A DNA stretch of 5,254 nt, taken from contig CAYYEL010000116.1 of NCBI GenBank assembly GCA_964470845.1, positions 1 through 5,254 on the forward strand. The letters are read 5' to 3'. Below the pieces are notes generated by a model, which was not told the DNA's origin, did not search any database, and saw nothing but the letters and a program-made list of their open reading frames with translations. The number at the start of each line of letters is the position of its first letter. Positions within the stretch are counted from its first letter, which is position 1. Shown in pieces: positions 1 to 5,254 of this stretch. Both the position numbers and the translations under genes were made by a program. Source of the DNA: HGM04593 sp964470845. Lineage in GTDB: Bacteria > Bacteroidota > Bacteroidia > Bacteroidales > Bacteroidaceae.

Positions 1-123
1 GAGTGCTTTTACAAATTTATTTCGTAATGTTGCACTTGCTGGTTGACTCTGCAGTTAACTATTATAAAGTGATATTATAAAAAAAACAGACAACCTTATA
101 TATAAAATATAAAAAAACATTAT

Positions 124-131
124 TATCTTTG
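124..131 (+). promoter_or_regulatory. Putative Bacteroidota-type -7 promoter box (TATCTTTG)
   Basis: TATCTTTG matches the Bacteroidota primary sigma factor -7 consensus TAnnTTTG. It lies in a very AT-rich stretch 117 bases before the ATG of the protease gene, so transcription would start near 137-140 and give a leader of about 110 nt. The expected -33 TTG-type element is not obvious: the bases at about 95-110 are A/T-rich with no TTTG. The call therefore rests on the -7 match and position alone. Confidence 0.5.
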
Positions 132-137
132 CCAATT

Positions 138-182
138 GGAAACTGTCCGAATGTTACAATTTTGTAATTTACCACAGTTTCC
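138..182 (+). promoter_or_regulatory. Nested inverted repeat (stem-loop) in the protease leader
   Basis: GGAAACTGT at 138-146 is perfectly complementary to ACAGTTTCC at 174-182. Inside it, TTACAA at 154-159 pairs with TTGTAA at 162-167. The outer arm begins about where transcription from the TATCTTTG box should start, so the leader RNA could fold from its 5' end. A 5' protective stem, an attenuation element or an operator are all possible. There is no T-run after it, so it does not look like an intrinsic terminator. The repeat is directly visible; its function is inference. Confidence 0.4.
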
Positions 183-197
183 GAGACGTGGGAGATA

Positions 198-221
198 CCA
201 AAGATATTTCCAAAGAAATTT
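198..221 (+). repeat. Two adjacent 12-bp direct repeats in the protease leader
   Basis: CCAAAGATATTT (198-209) is followed directly by CCAAAGAAATTT (210-221), identical at 11 of 12 positions. The pair ends 26 bases before the start codon. A 12-bp period is close to one helical turn, so it could be a tandem protein-binding site or an RNA element affecting translation. It is short and AT-rich enough that chance duplication is also possible. Confidence 0.55.
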
Positions 222-247
222 ATCTACTTACTTAATATCAATTTATT

Positions 248-3200
248 ATGAGAATTAAAAATCTACTTTTGACTTTGCTCATCGCATTTACTGCCCTGCC
301 AATGGCTGCGCAGCTCGAAGATGGCAAAATCTATCGTTTCGTCAACAAGGCGGACACGAACATTGCAATGGAGGCATCGTCCCCCACCGACATTTACGGC
401 TCGGCCAAGAGCGAGAGGTACTCACACTTGTGGTTGGCCGAGAAACACCCCAACAACAGCGAGGCTTGGTCGTTGCGCAGTTTAGGCAACGGACTTTATG
501 TAGTGCCCCGCGGTACAAGCACAGGCTGGACTTTCAGTGCACAAAAATCGGCAAACACCGTACTTTTCTGCATTAACACCTCGGGCGACTACTACACATT
601 CAACTCGGTAAACAACGCAACAAACAGCACCTGTATGCACTATGCAACATCGCAGGGCGGTGCAGTTGTAGGCTGGAACACCGGCGCCGACGCAACACAC
701 TGGACAATTGAGGAGATTACCGTTGACCCCGAGGAGCTTCAAAAGAACTGGGACGAGTTGAACGAATTCAACCAAGCACTCACCGACGAGTTTATAACAA
801 AATGCGAGACTGCTCTTGGCAACCTCTTCAGCGACAAGGCCTGCACAACCCTTAAGAAGAATTTTGCAAGCGTTGCAGCAATTGAGGCCGACGCCGACTA
901 TCAGGCACTGCCCGCCGAGCTTCAAGCAATGGTAAAGAAGGTATATACCGACGACTGGGCCGAGGACAACCTCGACAGCAGCAAGCCCGGATGGGACAGC
1001 GAGCACGCTAAGCGTTTCCGCATCCAAAGCATCGAGCCTTACAGTATCGCAGGCGAGGTTACCGACCGCTTCGGTATAAACGCCCACATCAATATGGACA
1101 ACCCCACAGGTATCACAGGTAACTACCGTCAGCACGTATATATCCTCGTCGAGGGCGAGGTTAAGGACGGCGCCGAGCTTTACGTCGGTTCACTTATGGG
1201 CCACGGACTGCTGAGCACCTACGAGAATGGAACACGCCTGCACGAGGGACTTAACGTAATCCCCTTCCACGCCAACGGCAACACACTCTACATCAACTAC
1301 GTTGTACACACATTCCAAAATGGCAGATACGCCCACAAACTGAGCGACTATAAAGACCTCAAAGTACAAATTGCCGGTGGTAACGTAAACGGTTATTACA
1401 ACGGCGTAGGCGACTACCTATGGGGTGAGCCCGACGACGACGACGATTGGCAATACTACGAGGATCGCACCAACACCGAGAGTGCGACAATCCTTGGCAA
1501 GCGTCAGATTCTGCACTTTACAATGTGGCCCACAAACGTATCGGACGACAACGGTTCATACACCGAGGGCAACTGTATGGCACTCTACCTACCCGACAAC
1601 ATCGACGTACCTGCAAACACACCCGCAAAGCAGAAAGTAAACAAAATGCTCGAAGCATGGGACAGAATCCATATGTCAGAGCTTGCCACAATGGGTCTTT
1701 TGAGCAAGGCCGAGATGGACTCACTCAACGCCCTGTACCCCCGTTACAATCAAAAATGGGAGAAAGCCGGTAACATCTACGATTACAGCGAGGCAATGTA
1801 TGCCAACCAAGATGGCGTCGATTACAGCGAGTATTTCAACCACCACGGTATTGCGCTGGGTAACTTCAGCGGTTATATGTCGGGAGGTTGGAGAAACTGT
1901 AACTACAACCAAAGCACAATGGGCGACATTATCGGCCGCATTGCAACAAACGCAGGCTCGGCTTGGGGTCCCGCACACGAGATTGGCCACCAGCATCAAA
2001 GCGTATTTACCGTAAACGGTCTGACCGAGGTAACAAACAATATGCACTCGAACATCGCCGTATGGTATATGGGCCTGGGTACTTCACGTGTAAACGGCAG
2101 CGAAGGCAGCCTTGGCGTACTCTACGACAAAAACTACAAGAACGGCCGCCACTTCCTGTTCCACGCTCACGACAATGGCAGTCAGAACCTGTGGACACAG
2201 ACACAAATGTACTACAAACTGTGGATGTACTACCATCTTGCAGGACACAAGACCGACTTCTTCCCCATCCTCTTCGAGCTCAACAGACGCGACAGAATGA
2301 GCAGCAACAACCTTGGTTGGATTGACGGCAAGGGACACGCAAGCGGCGCTGCAAGTATGCTCAAATACTACAAGCAGGCTTGTCAGGCAGCAGGCGAAGA
2401 CCTTACAGAATTCTTCCGTGCTCACGGATTCTTCTTCCTGCTCAATCAGGCCGAGCGTGGCGACTACTCGACCAGCTTCTACACACAGACACAGGCCGAG
2501 GTTGATGCAGCCATCAATTGGGTAAAATCGCAGGGTTACAAAGAGAACCTCGCCCCCATATTCATCAACGACTGCGTTGCAACCCCCACATACGGCCACG
2601 ACGGAAAGACCAAACGCAGCTACTGGGACAACGAGACCACACAGGGACTGAACGCAAAAATCGGTATGTACACAACCTGTATCGACACATCGGTAAAGGC
2701 AACCGGCTACCTCTACAACCACAGCGGTAACACACTCTCAATCCTCAACACTGGAGCATCGGGTGCAATAGGATTCATCGTTTACAGCGGCGACGAGCTC
2801 ATCGGATTCACCAATAATTACAGTCTGAGCATACCTCAGGCCAAAGGCGAAATTCAAGTCTATGCCGTACAGGCCGACGGTACAAAAGTAGAGCTTCTCT
2901 CGGCAGCCGAGGGTGGCAGCGAGGATCAGCAGCGCACAGCCCTCTACTCGGCAATCAGCGCAGCAACCAAGACACTCGCCTGCATCACATCGACAGGCAA
3001 CGAAGTAGGTTACTACTACGCACAATCGGTAACAACCCTGCAAACATTATTAAATGGTGCAAAAGAGGCCTATAACAACAAAGACCAAAGCGTCCACACC
3101 TACGGTAAATGGGCAACACTGCTGACAAGCGAAATTAACCGCCTTTCCGAGGACAGATACACAATGGTCAACATCAAGGAGCACAACCACTACACATTGT

Positions 3201-4396
3201 CAAACAGACAAGGCACATTAGCCTACTACAATGGCGGACTGAAAGCAGTAAGCGCATCACAAGTACCCACCACAAGCGACGACCGTCGCTGGGAGTTTGT
3301 ATCGACAGGCACTCCCAATGAGTTCTACATCAAGAGCGTTGGACAGAAAAAGTACATCACCGAGATGGAGAACAACTCAAATGCCACACTCGTAACAACA
3401 ATCCCCGGCAGCGCAGCCGTATTTAAAGTAATTTATAACGGCGACGGAACATTGAGCTTTGCAAAAGACGGCAACACCGAGAATGCCATCAATGTAGCCG
3501 GCGACAAGAGCATCATCGGATGGGCAGCATCAAACACAAACTCACTATGGAAAGTTGTGGTTGTAGCCGACAACGCAAGCGAGATTGAGCGTCAGACACT
3601 TGAGGCACTCATCAGCGAAGCACAGCGCGTTGTTGACGAGATTGGTACAGTTAACGGCGACGAGGTAACATTCAACAGCGACGTAAATGTTGTATCAAGC
3701 AACCTTGCACAATTGACAGTTGCACTCGACAAGACACGTCAAGAGGCAGTTGACAATCGCGAGACTGCTCCCAACCTGCAATATTACATCGACCATCTTA
3801 CAAGCGCCATCGACGCACTTGTAGGCACATACGTACTAAGCCCCATAGCAAGCAACAACGGCGTAATTACTTGGTACTACATTCAGGATGTCGAGCTTGG
3901 CACATACTGCGGCGTTGACACCGAAAGCACAACAGCCAACAAGAAGATTACAGTATCTAACACCGAACTCGACAAAGAGAGCCGCAACTTCTGGTGGGCA
4001 TTAGAGGCAACAGGCAACGAAAATGAGTACAAAATTTACAATGCCGAGCAAAAGAGCTACCTCTACACCAGCAACCGCGACTATCTGAAGGTAGATGGTG
4101 CAAGCGAGGCCGGAGTATATACCATCACAGTTGACACCGACAATCTTGGAATGACAATTGCAAGCGGCAATAAATTCTGGAGCAACAGTATCAAGGAGAG
4201 CGTTACCACAAAGACACAAGCAAGCTACTGGCGTCTGATAAAGATTGGCACCGAAGAGGGCAGCCTCACAGGCATCGAAGAGATTCTTGACAACGAGAGC
4301 AACTCAGGCGCAATCTACGACCTCAGCGGCCGCCGGGTCGAGAACCCCGTCAAGGGCATCTACATTGTAAATGGTAAAAAGGTTCTTGTTAAGTAA
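248..4396 (+). CDS. Secreted M60-family (enhancin/mucinase-like) zinc metalloprotease with three lectin-like modules
   Basis: Predicted extracellular gluzincin metallopeptidase of 1382 residues. Residues 1-22 form a signal peptide (RIKN, hydrophobic core, then ALPMAAQ). Residues about 26-157 are a Trp/Tyr-rich, ricin/beta-trefoil-like module, followed by a helical linker (about 158-235) and a beta-rich lead-in to the M60 domain (about 250-375). The catalytic site is GPAHEIGHQHQ with H577, E578 and H581; E594 in GLTEVTNN is the expected third zinc ligand, fitting the M60 pattern HEXXHX(8,24)E. After the catalytic domain come a beta-sandwich-like segment (about 804-886) and two repeats of helical linker plus lectin-like module (about 893-1108 and 1109-1331). 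The tail is a sorting-type end (1342-1382: IYDLSGRRV, then KGIYIVNGKKVLVK). Known M60 members, such as BT4244 of Bacteroides thetaiotaomicron and IMPa of Pseudomonas, cleave mucin-type O-glycoproteins. A mucin or glycoprotein substrate here is inferred from the family. The ATG at 248 is chosen because the signal peptide begins there; no Shine-Dalgarno is seen, which is usual in Bacteroidota. The reading frame is intact. The gene is monocistronic here, with its own promoter candidate and terminator. Confidence 0.93.
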   Translation: MRIKNLLLTLLIAFTALPMAAQLEDGKIYRFVNKADTNIAMEASSPTDIYGSAKSERYSHLWLAEKHPNNSEAWSLRSLGNGLYVVPRGTSTGWTFSAQKSANTVLFCINTSGDYYTFNSVNNATNSTCMHYATSQGGAVVGWNTGADATHWTIEEITVDPEELQKNWDELNEFNQALTDEFITKCETALGNLFSDKACTTLKKNFASVAAIEADADYQALPAELQAMVKKVYTDDWAEDNLDSSKPGWDSEHAKRFRIQSIEPYSIAGEVTDRFGINAHINMDNPTGITGNYRQHVYILVEGEVKDGAELYVGSLMGHGLLSTYENGTRLHEGLNVIPFHANGNTLYINYVVHTFQNGRYAHKLSDYKDLKVQIAGGNVNGYYNGVGDYLWGEPDDDDDWQYYEDRTNTESATILGKRQILHFTMWPTNVSDDNGSYTEGNCMALYLPDNIDVPANTPAKQKVNKMLEAWDRIHMSELATMGLLSKAEMDSLNALYPRYNQKWEKAGNIYDYSEAMYANQDGVDYSEYFNHHGIALGNFSGYMSGGWRNCNYNQSTMGDIIGRIATNAGSAWGPAHEIGHQHQSVFTVNGLTEVTNNMHSNIAVWYMGLGTSRVNGSEGSLGVLYDKNYKNGRHFLFHAHDNGSQNLWTQTQMYYKLWMYYHLAGHKTDFFPILFELNRRDRMSSNNLGWIDGKGHASGAASMLKYYKQACQAAGEDLTEFFRAHGFFFLLNQAERGDYSTSFYTQTQAEVDAAINWVKSQGYKENLAPIFINDCVATPTYGHDGKTKRSYWDNETTQGLNAKIGMYTTCIDTSVKATGYLYNHSGNTLSILNTGASGAIGFIVYSGDELIGFTNNYSLSIPQAKGEIQVYAVQADGTKVELLSAAEGGSEDQQRTALYSAISAATKTLACITSTGNEVGYYYAQSVTTLQTLLNGAKEAYNNKDQSVHTYGKWATLLTSEINRLSEDRYTMVNIKEHNHYTLSNRQGTLAYYNGGLKAVSASQVPTTSDDRRWEFVSTGTPNEFYIKSVGQKKYITEMENNSNATLVTTIPGSAAVFKVIYNGDGTLSFAKDGNTENAINVAGDKSIIGWAASNTNSLWKVVVVADNASEIERQTLEALISEAQRVVDEIGTVNGDEVTFNSDVNVVSSNLAQLTVALDKTRQEAVDNRETAPNLQYYIDHLTSAIDALVGTYVLSPIASNNGVITWYYIQDVELGTYCGVDTESTTANKKITVSNTELDKESRNFWWALEATGNENEYKIYNAEQKSYLYTSNRDYLKVDGASEAGVYTITVDTDNLGMTIASGNKFWSNSIKESVTTKTQASYWRLIKIGTEEGSLTGIEEILDNESNSGAIYDLSGRRVENPVKGIYIVNGKKVLVK

Positions 4397-4422
4397 TTAA
4401 GCAAGAAACAGCAATTACTTAA
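4389..4422 (+). repeat. Inverted repeat overlapping the protease stop codon
   Basis: TTAAGTAATT (4389-4398) is complementary to AATTACTTAA (4413-4422), with a 14-base loop. It contains the TAA stop at 4394-4396. The stem is almost all A/T, so it would be weak. It may help the stronger hairpin just downstream or protect the 3' end of the mRNA, or it may be accidental. Confidence 0.3.
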
Positions 4423-4427
4423 TAAAT

Positions 4428-4463
4428 ATAATAGAGAGCAGAATTTTTTCTGCTCTCTATTAT
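4428..4463 (+). terminator. Strong hairpin transcription terminator after the protease gene
   Basis: A perfect 16-bp stem, ATAATAGAGAGCAGAA (4428-4443) with TTCTGCTCTCTATTAT (4448-4463), closes a TTTT loop and is followed by a T/A-rich stretch (TATTATATTATAA, mostly overlapping the 3' arm). It begins 32 bases after the stop codon. The stem is nearly symmetric, with A/T-rich flanks, so it could stop transcription from either side. Confidence 0.85.
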
Positions 4464-4531
4464 TATATTATAAGGTATAATCCTATACAACCACAGACAG
4501 TCCATCGCCCACAGCCTCGGCGGAAAGAGAC
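4464..4531. other. Intergenic spacer between convergent terminators
   Basis: This short stretch lies between the protease terminator and the minus-strand terminator. I see no reading frame with coding character, no repeat and no promoter-like motif. Its position between two terminators facing each other suggests a convergent gene boundary in the original Bacteroidota genome. Confidence 0.5.
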
Positions 4532-4560
4532 AAAAAAATAGCCGCTTAAATAAGCGGCTA
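4532..4560 (-). terminator. Intrinsic terminator on the minus strand
   Basis: TAGCCGCTTA (4539-4548) and TAAGCGGCTA (4551-4560) form a perfect 10-bp stem with a 2-base centre; the real loop would open by one or two pairs. On the plus strand it is preceded by seven A residues (4532-4538), so on the minus strand the hairpin is followed by seven T residues, the classic rho-independent layout. It must serve a minus-strand gene lying to its right. The only candidate is the tRNA-like remnant at 4568-4583, because everything further right belongs to the foreign-looking segment. Confidence 0.8.
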
Positions 4561-4567
4561 ACCAAAG

Positions 4568-4583
4568 TTGGGCGACAAGGACT
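4568..4583 (-). tRNA. Possible 3' end of a minus-strand tRNA gene, truncated in the T loop
   Basis: Read on the minus strand, 4583 to 4568 is AGT-CCTTG-TCGCCCA-A. This fits the end of a T loop (AGT of TTCGAGT), a 5-base T-stem arm, a 7-base acceptor arm and the discriminator A. The T-rich terminator follows 8 bases later, as expected for a tRNA gene. The plus strand should continue with CGAACC to complete the conserved T loop, but it reads GCACCA, so the match stops at 4583. The implied acceptor pairing starts with U1-A72, which would suit tRNA-Gln, but no anticodon is present and the identity cannot be assigned. The pattern is short, so this is an inference. Confidence 0.4.
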
Positions 4584-4783
4584 GCACCACCGGTGTACTG
4601 TTCAAAGTAGTGCATCGGATGCCGGTGACCAGCGTGCGGCACGTGACCCTGCTGCAGGGACCGCTGGAGCGGCACTTCGGCACGGCCTTTCTGTGGATCA
4701 GCGGTGCCGGGGGCTGGGTAATGCTGGAGGGGCTCCCTCTGGCTCAGGCCGAAGCCATCCGGGCCGGCCTGCTACAAGTATGA
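4568..4783 (+). CDS. YdbS-like PH-domain membrane protein, C-terminal fragment (5' end missing)
   Basis: Only about the last 67-72 residues of the protein are present. The sequence TGVLFKVVHRMPVTSVRHVTLLQGPLERHFGTAF and its continuation, with a GLPLAQAEAIRAGLL end, is characteristic of the bacterial PH domain bPH2 (YdbS/YdbT family, PF03703). The pattern is a G-hxxR turn, a 'P-hxxV' strand, 'QGPLERxFGTA', an 'SGAGG' strand and a final alanine-rich helix. YdbS proteins are usually about 160 residues with two N-terminal membrane helices; those are missing here. The frame is open back to a TAA at 4559-4561, so TTG at 4568 is only a formal start. The first residues (LGDKD) come from the left-hand DNA; the true gene sequence begins near 4583. 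The stop codon overlaps the next gene's start (ATGA, 4780-4783), which indicates an operon with translational coupling. In Bacillus subtilis, ydbS-ydbT is linked to resistance to antimicrobial peptides; a similar role here is unproven. Confidence 0.75.
   Translation: MGDKDCTTGVLFKVVHRMPVTSVRHVTLLQGPLERHFGTAFLWISGAGGWVMLEGLPLAQAEAIRAGLLQV
4578..4588. other. Composition and content breakpoint (probable chimeric join)
   Basis: To the left are AT-rich Bacteroidota-style intergenic sequence, a minus-strand terminator and the tRNA-like end. To the right, DNA of roughly 65-70% GC starts in the middle of a PH-domain coding sequence. Both the tRNA-like element and the protein gene appear to be cut at the same place, near 4583. 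No transposon end, inverted repeat or integrase is visible here. I read it as an assembly or library chimera; a real recombination event cannot be excluded from sequence alone. Confidence 0.65.
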
Positions 4784-5254
4784 GGCGGAAAAACGGCGGC
4801 GAGGGGACGAGGACCTATCGCCAGCACCCCATCGCCATGCTACGCTTCACCTATCGGTATCTGTACCTGCTGTTGGTGCCACTGGCCCGCAGTCTGCCAT
4901 ATATCACCACACCGGCAGGATTGTACGATTGGATGCGGGGCACCTGGATCGACCTGTCGGCGGTGGCACTTCTCCTGATCCTGCCGGTGTTCTCCTGGTG
5001 GTGCAGTACCTATACGCTGGAGGAGGACCAGTTTATCCTGCGCCGGGGCGTCGTGGTGCGGCGCACCTCCTATATCCCCCGGCGGCATATCGCCACCCTG
5101 TTGGTGGAGCGCCCCTTTTACCTGCGACCGCTGGGAGCGGTCCGGCTGGCAATCGACACCGAAGCCGGCAACCGGCATCAAGCGGATTTTCGCCTGACGA
5201 TCAGCCGTAAGCGGGTCAGCGCAATTCTGGAGCAACAACCGGAAGACGCCTACC
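4780..5254 (+). CDS. YdbT-like PH-domain membrane protein, N-terminal part (runs off the window)
   Basis: This reading frame is open from the ATG at 4780 to the end of the window, giving 158 residues (MRRKNGGEGTRTYRQHPIAM...) with no stop. Two hydrophobic segments, at about residues 22-44 (LRFTYRYLYLLLVPLA) and 56-77 (WIDLSAVALLLILPVFSWW), look like membrane helices. After them comes a bPH2 domain from about residue 78: STYTLEEDQFILRRGVVVRRTSYIPRRHI, then ERPFYLRPLGAVRLAIDTEAG. This order (two helices, PH domain) matches the start of YdbT-type proteins, which are usually near 450-500 residues with repeated helix-PH units, so roughly two thirds is missing. The start is chosen for the ATGA overlap with the upstream YdbS-like gene; no strong ribosome binding site is seen, consistent with coupled translation. 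The protein is probably in the cytoplasmic membrane; its biochemical role is not known from the sequence. Confidence 0.8.
   Translation, partial: MRRKNGGEGTRTYRQHPIAMLRFTYRYLYLLLVPLARSLPYITTPAGLYDWMRGTWIDLSAVALLLILPVFSWWCSTYTLEEDQFILRRGVVVRRTSYIPRRHIATLLVERPFYLRPLGAVRLAIDTEAGNRHQADFRLTISRKRVSAILEQQPEDAY

Noticed and set aside
41..60. Imperfect palindrome GTTGACT/AGTTAAC near the left end
   Set aside because: It has one mismatch and a short arm and lies well upstream of the promoter candidate, so it cannot be told apart from chance. It could be the tail of an upstream gene's terminator.
1..123. Search for the end of an upstream gene or a phase-variable (invertible) promoter
   Set aside because: No coding frame with sensible composition was found. 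The clear 9-bp inverted repeat lies downstream of the promoter box and does not flank it, so an invertible promoter is not supported.
482..1135. Long open frame on the minus strand inside the protease gene (217 codons)
   Set aside because: It lies wholly antisense to the intact protease frame. Its translation is Val/Cys/Leu-rich with no recognisable domain, which is what the complement of this codon usage (many GCA, AAC, ACA and GAG codons) produces.
2084..2722. Second long minus-strand open frame (212 codons)
   Set aside because: It is also antisense to the protease gene, with a Val/Cys-rich composition and no family resemblance. It is a shadow of codon bias.
4463..4675. Minus-strand open frame spanning the breakpoint
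   Set aside because: It crosses two terminators and the composition break, has no domain signal, and overlaps the clear PH-domain frame on the plus strand.
4840..5238. Minus-strand (4840-5238) and alternative plus-strand (4929-5210) open frames in the right-hand segment
   Set aside because: High GC content makes stops rare in all frames. Only the frame starting at 4780 shows membrane helices and a PH-domain motif.
1..5254. CRISPR arrays, insertion sequences, rRNA genes
   Set aside because: No regularly spaced repeats, transposase-like frames, terminal inverted repeats or rRNA signatures are visible.

Overview
The window joins two unlike pieces of DNA. Positions 1 to about 4583 look like a gut-type Bacteroidota (Bacteroidales) genome. 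It has an AT-rich leader with a TAnnTTTG-type -7 box, no clear Shine-Dalgarno sequence, one very large secreted-protein gene, and a C-terminal tail of the kind found on many Bacteroidota exported proteins. From about 4584 to the end the DNA is visibly richer in GC (hand counts: 25/60 at 3661-3720, 40/60 at 4681-4740, 44/60 at 5041-5100). That part codes for membrane proteins with bacterial PH domains of the YdbS/YdbT type, most familiar from Firmicutes.

Layout: 1-247 is the non-coding leader, with a putative promoter at 124-131, a nested inverted repeat at 138-182 and a 12-bp tandem repeat at 198-221. 248-4396 (+) encodes a 1382-residue secreted M60 (enhancin/mucin-peptidase type) zinc metalloprotease with a complete HEXXH...E site, three lectin-like beta-rich modules and a sorting-type tail. 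4428-4463 is a strong hairpin terminator for it. 4532-4560 is an intrinsic terminator reading on the minus strand, followed directly by what looks like the last bases of a minus-strand tRNA gene (4568-4583), cut inside the T loop. There the sequence changes abruptly into the 3' part of a YdbS-like gene (to 4783). That gene overlaps by ATGA the start of a YdbT-like gene (4780 onward), which runs off the window.

The M60 protein probably acts outside the cell or on its surface, cutting glycosylated proteins such as mucins; the flanking modules probably bind glycans. The PH-domain pair is a separate two-gene membrane operon with no visible functional link to the protease. The sudden change in composition, with both a tRNA and a coding gene broken at the same point, is best explained as a chimeric assembly or library join. 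Integration at a tRNA is possible but less likely. The clear biological content is the multi-modular M60 protease; I do not see a demonstrably new system.
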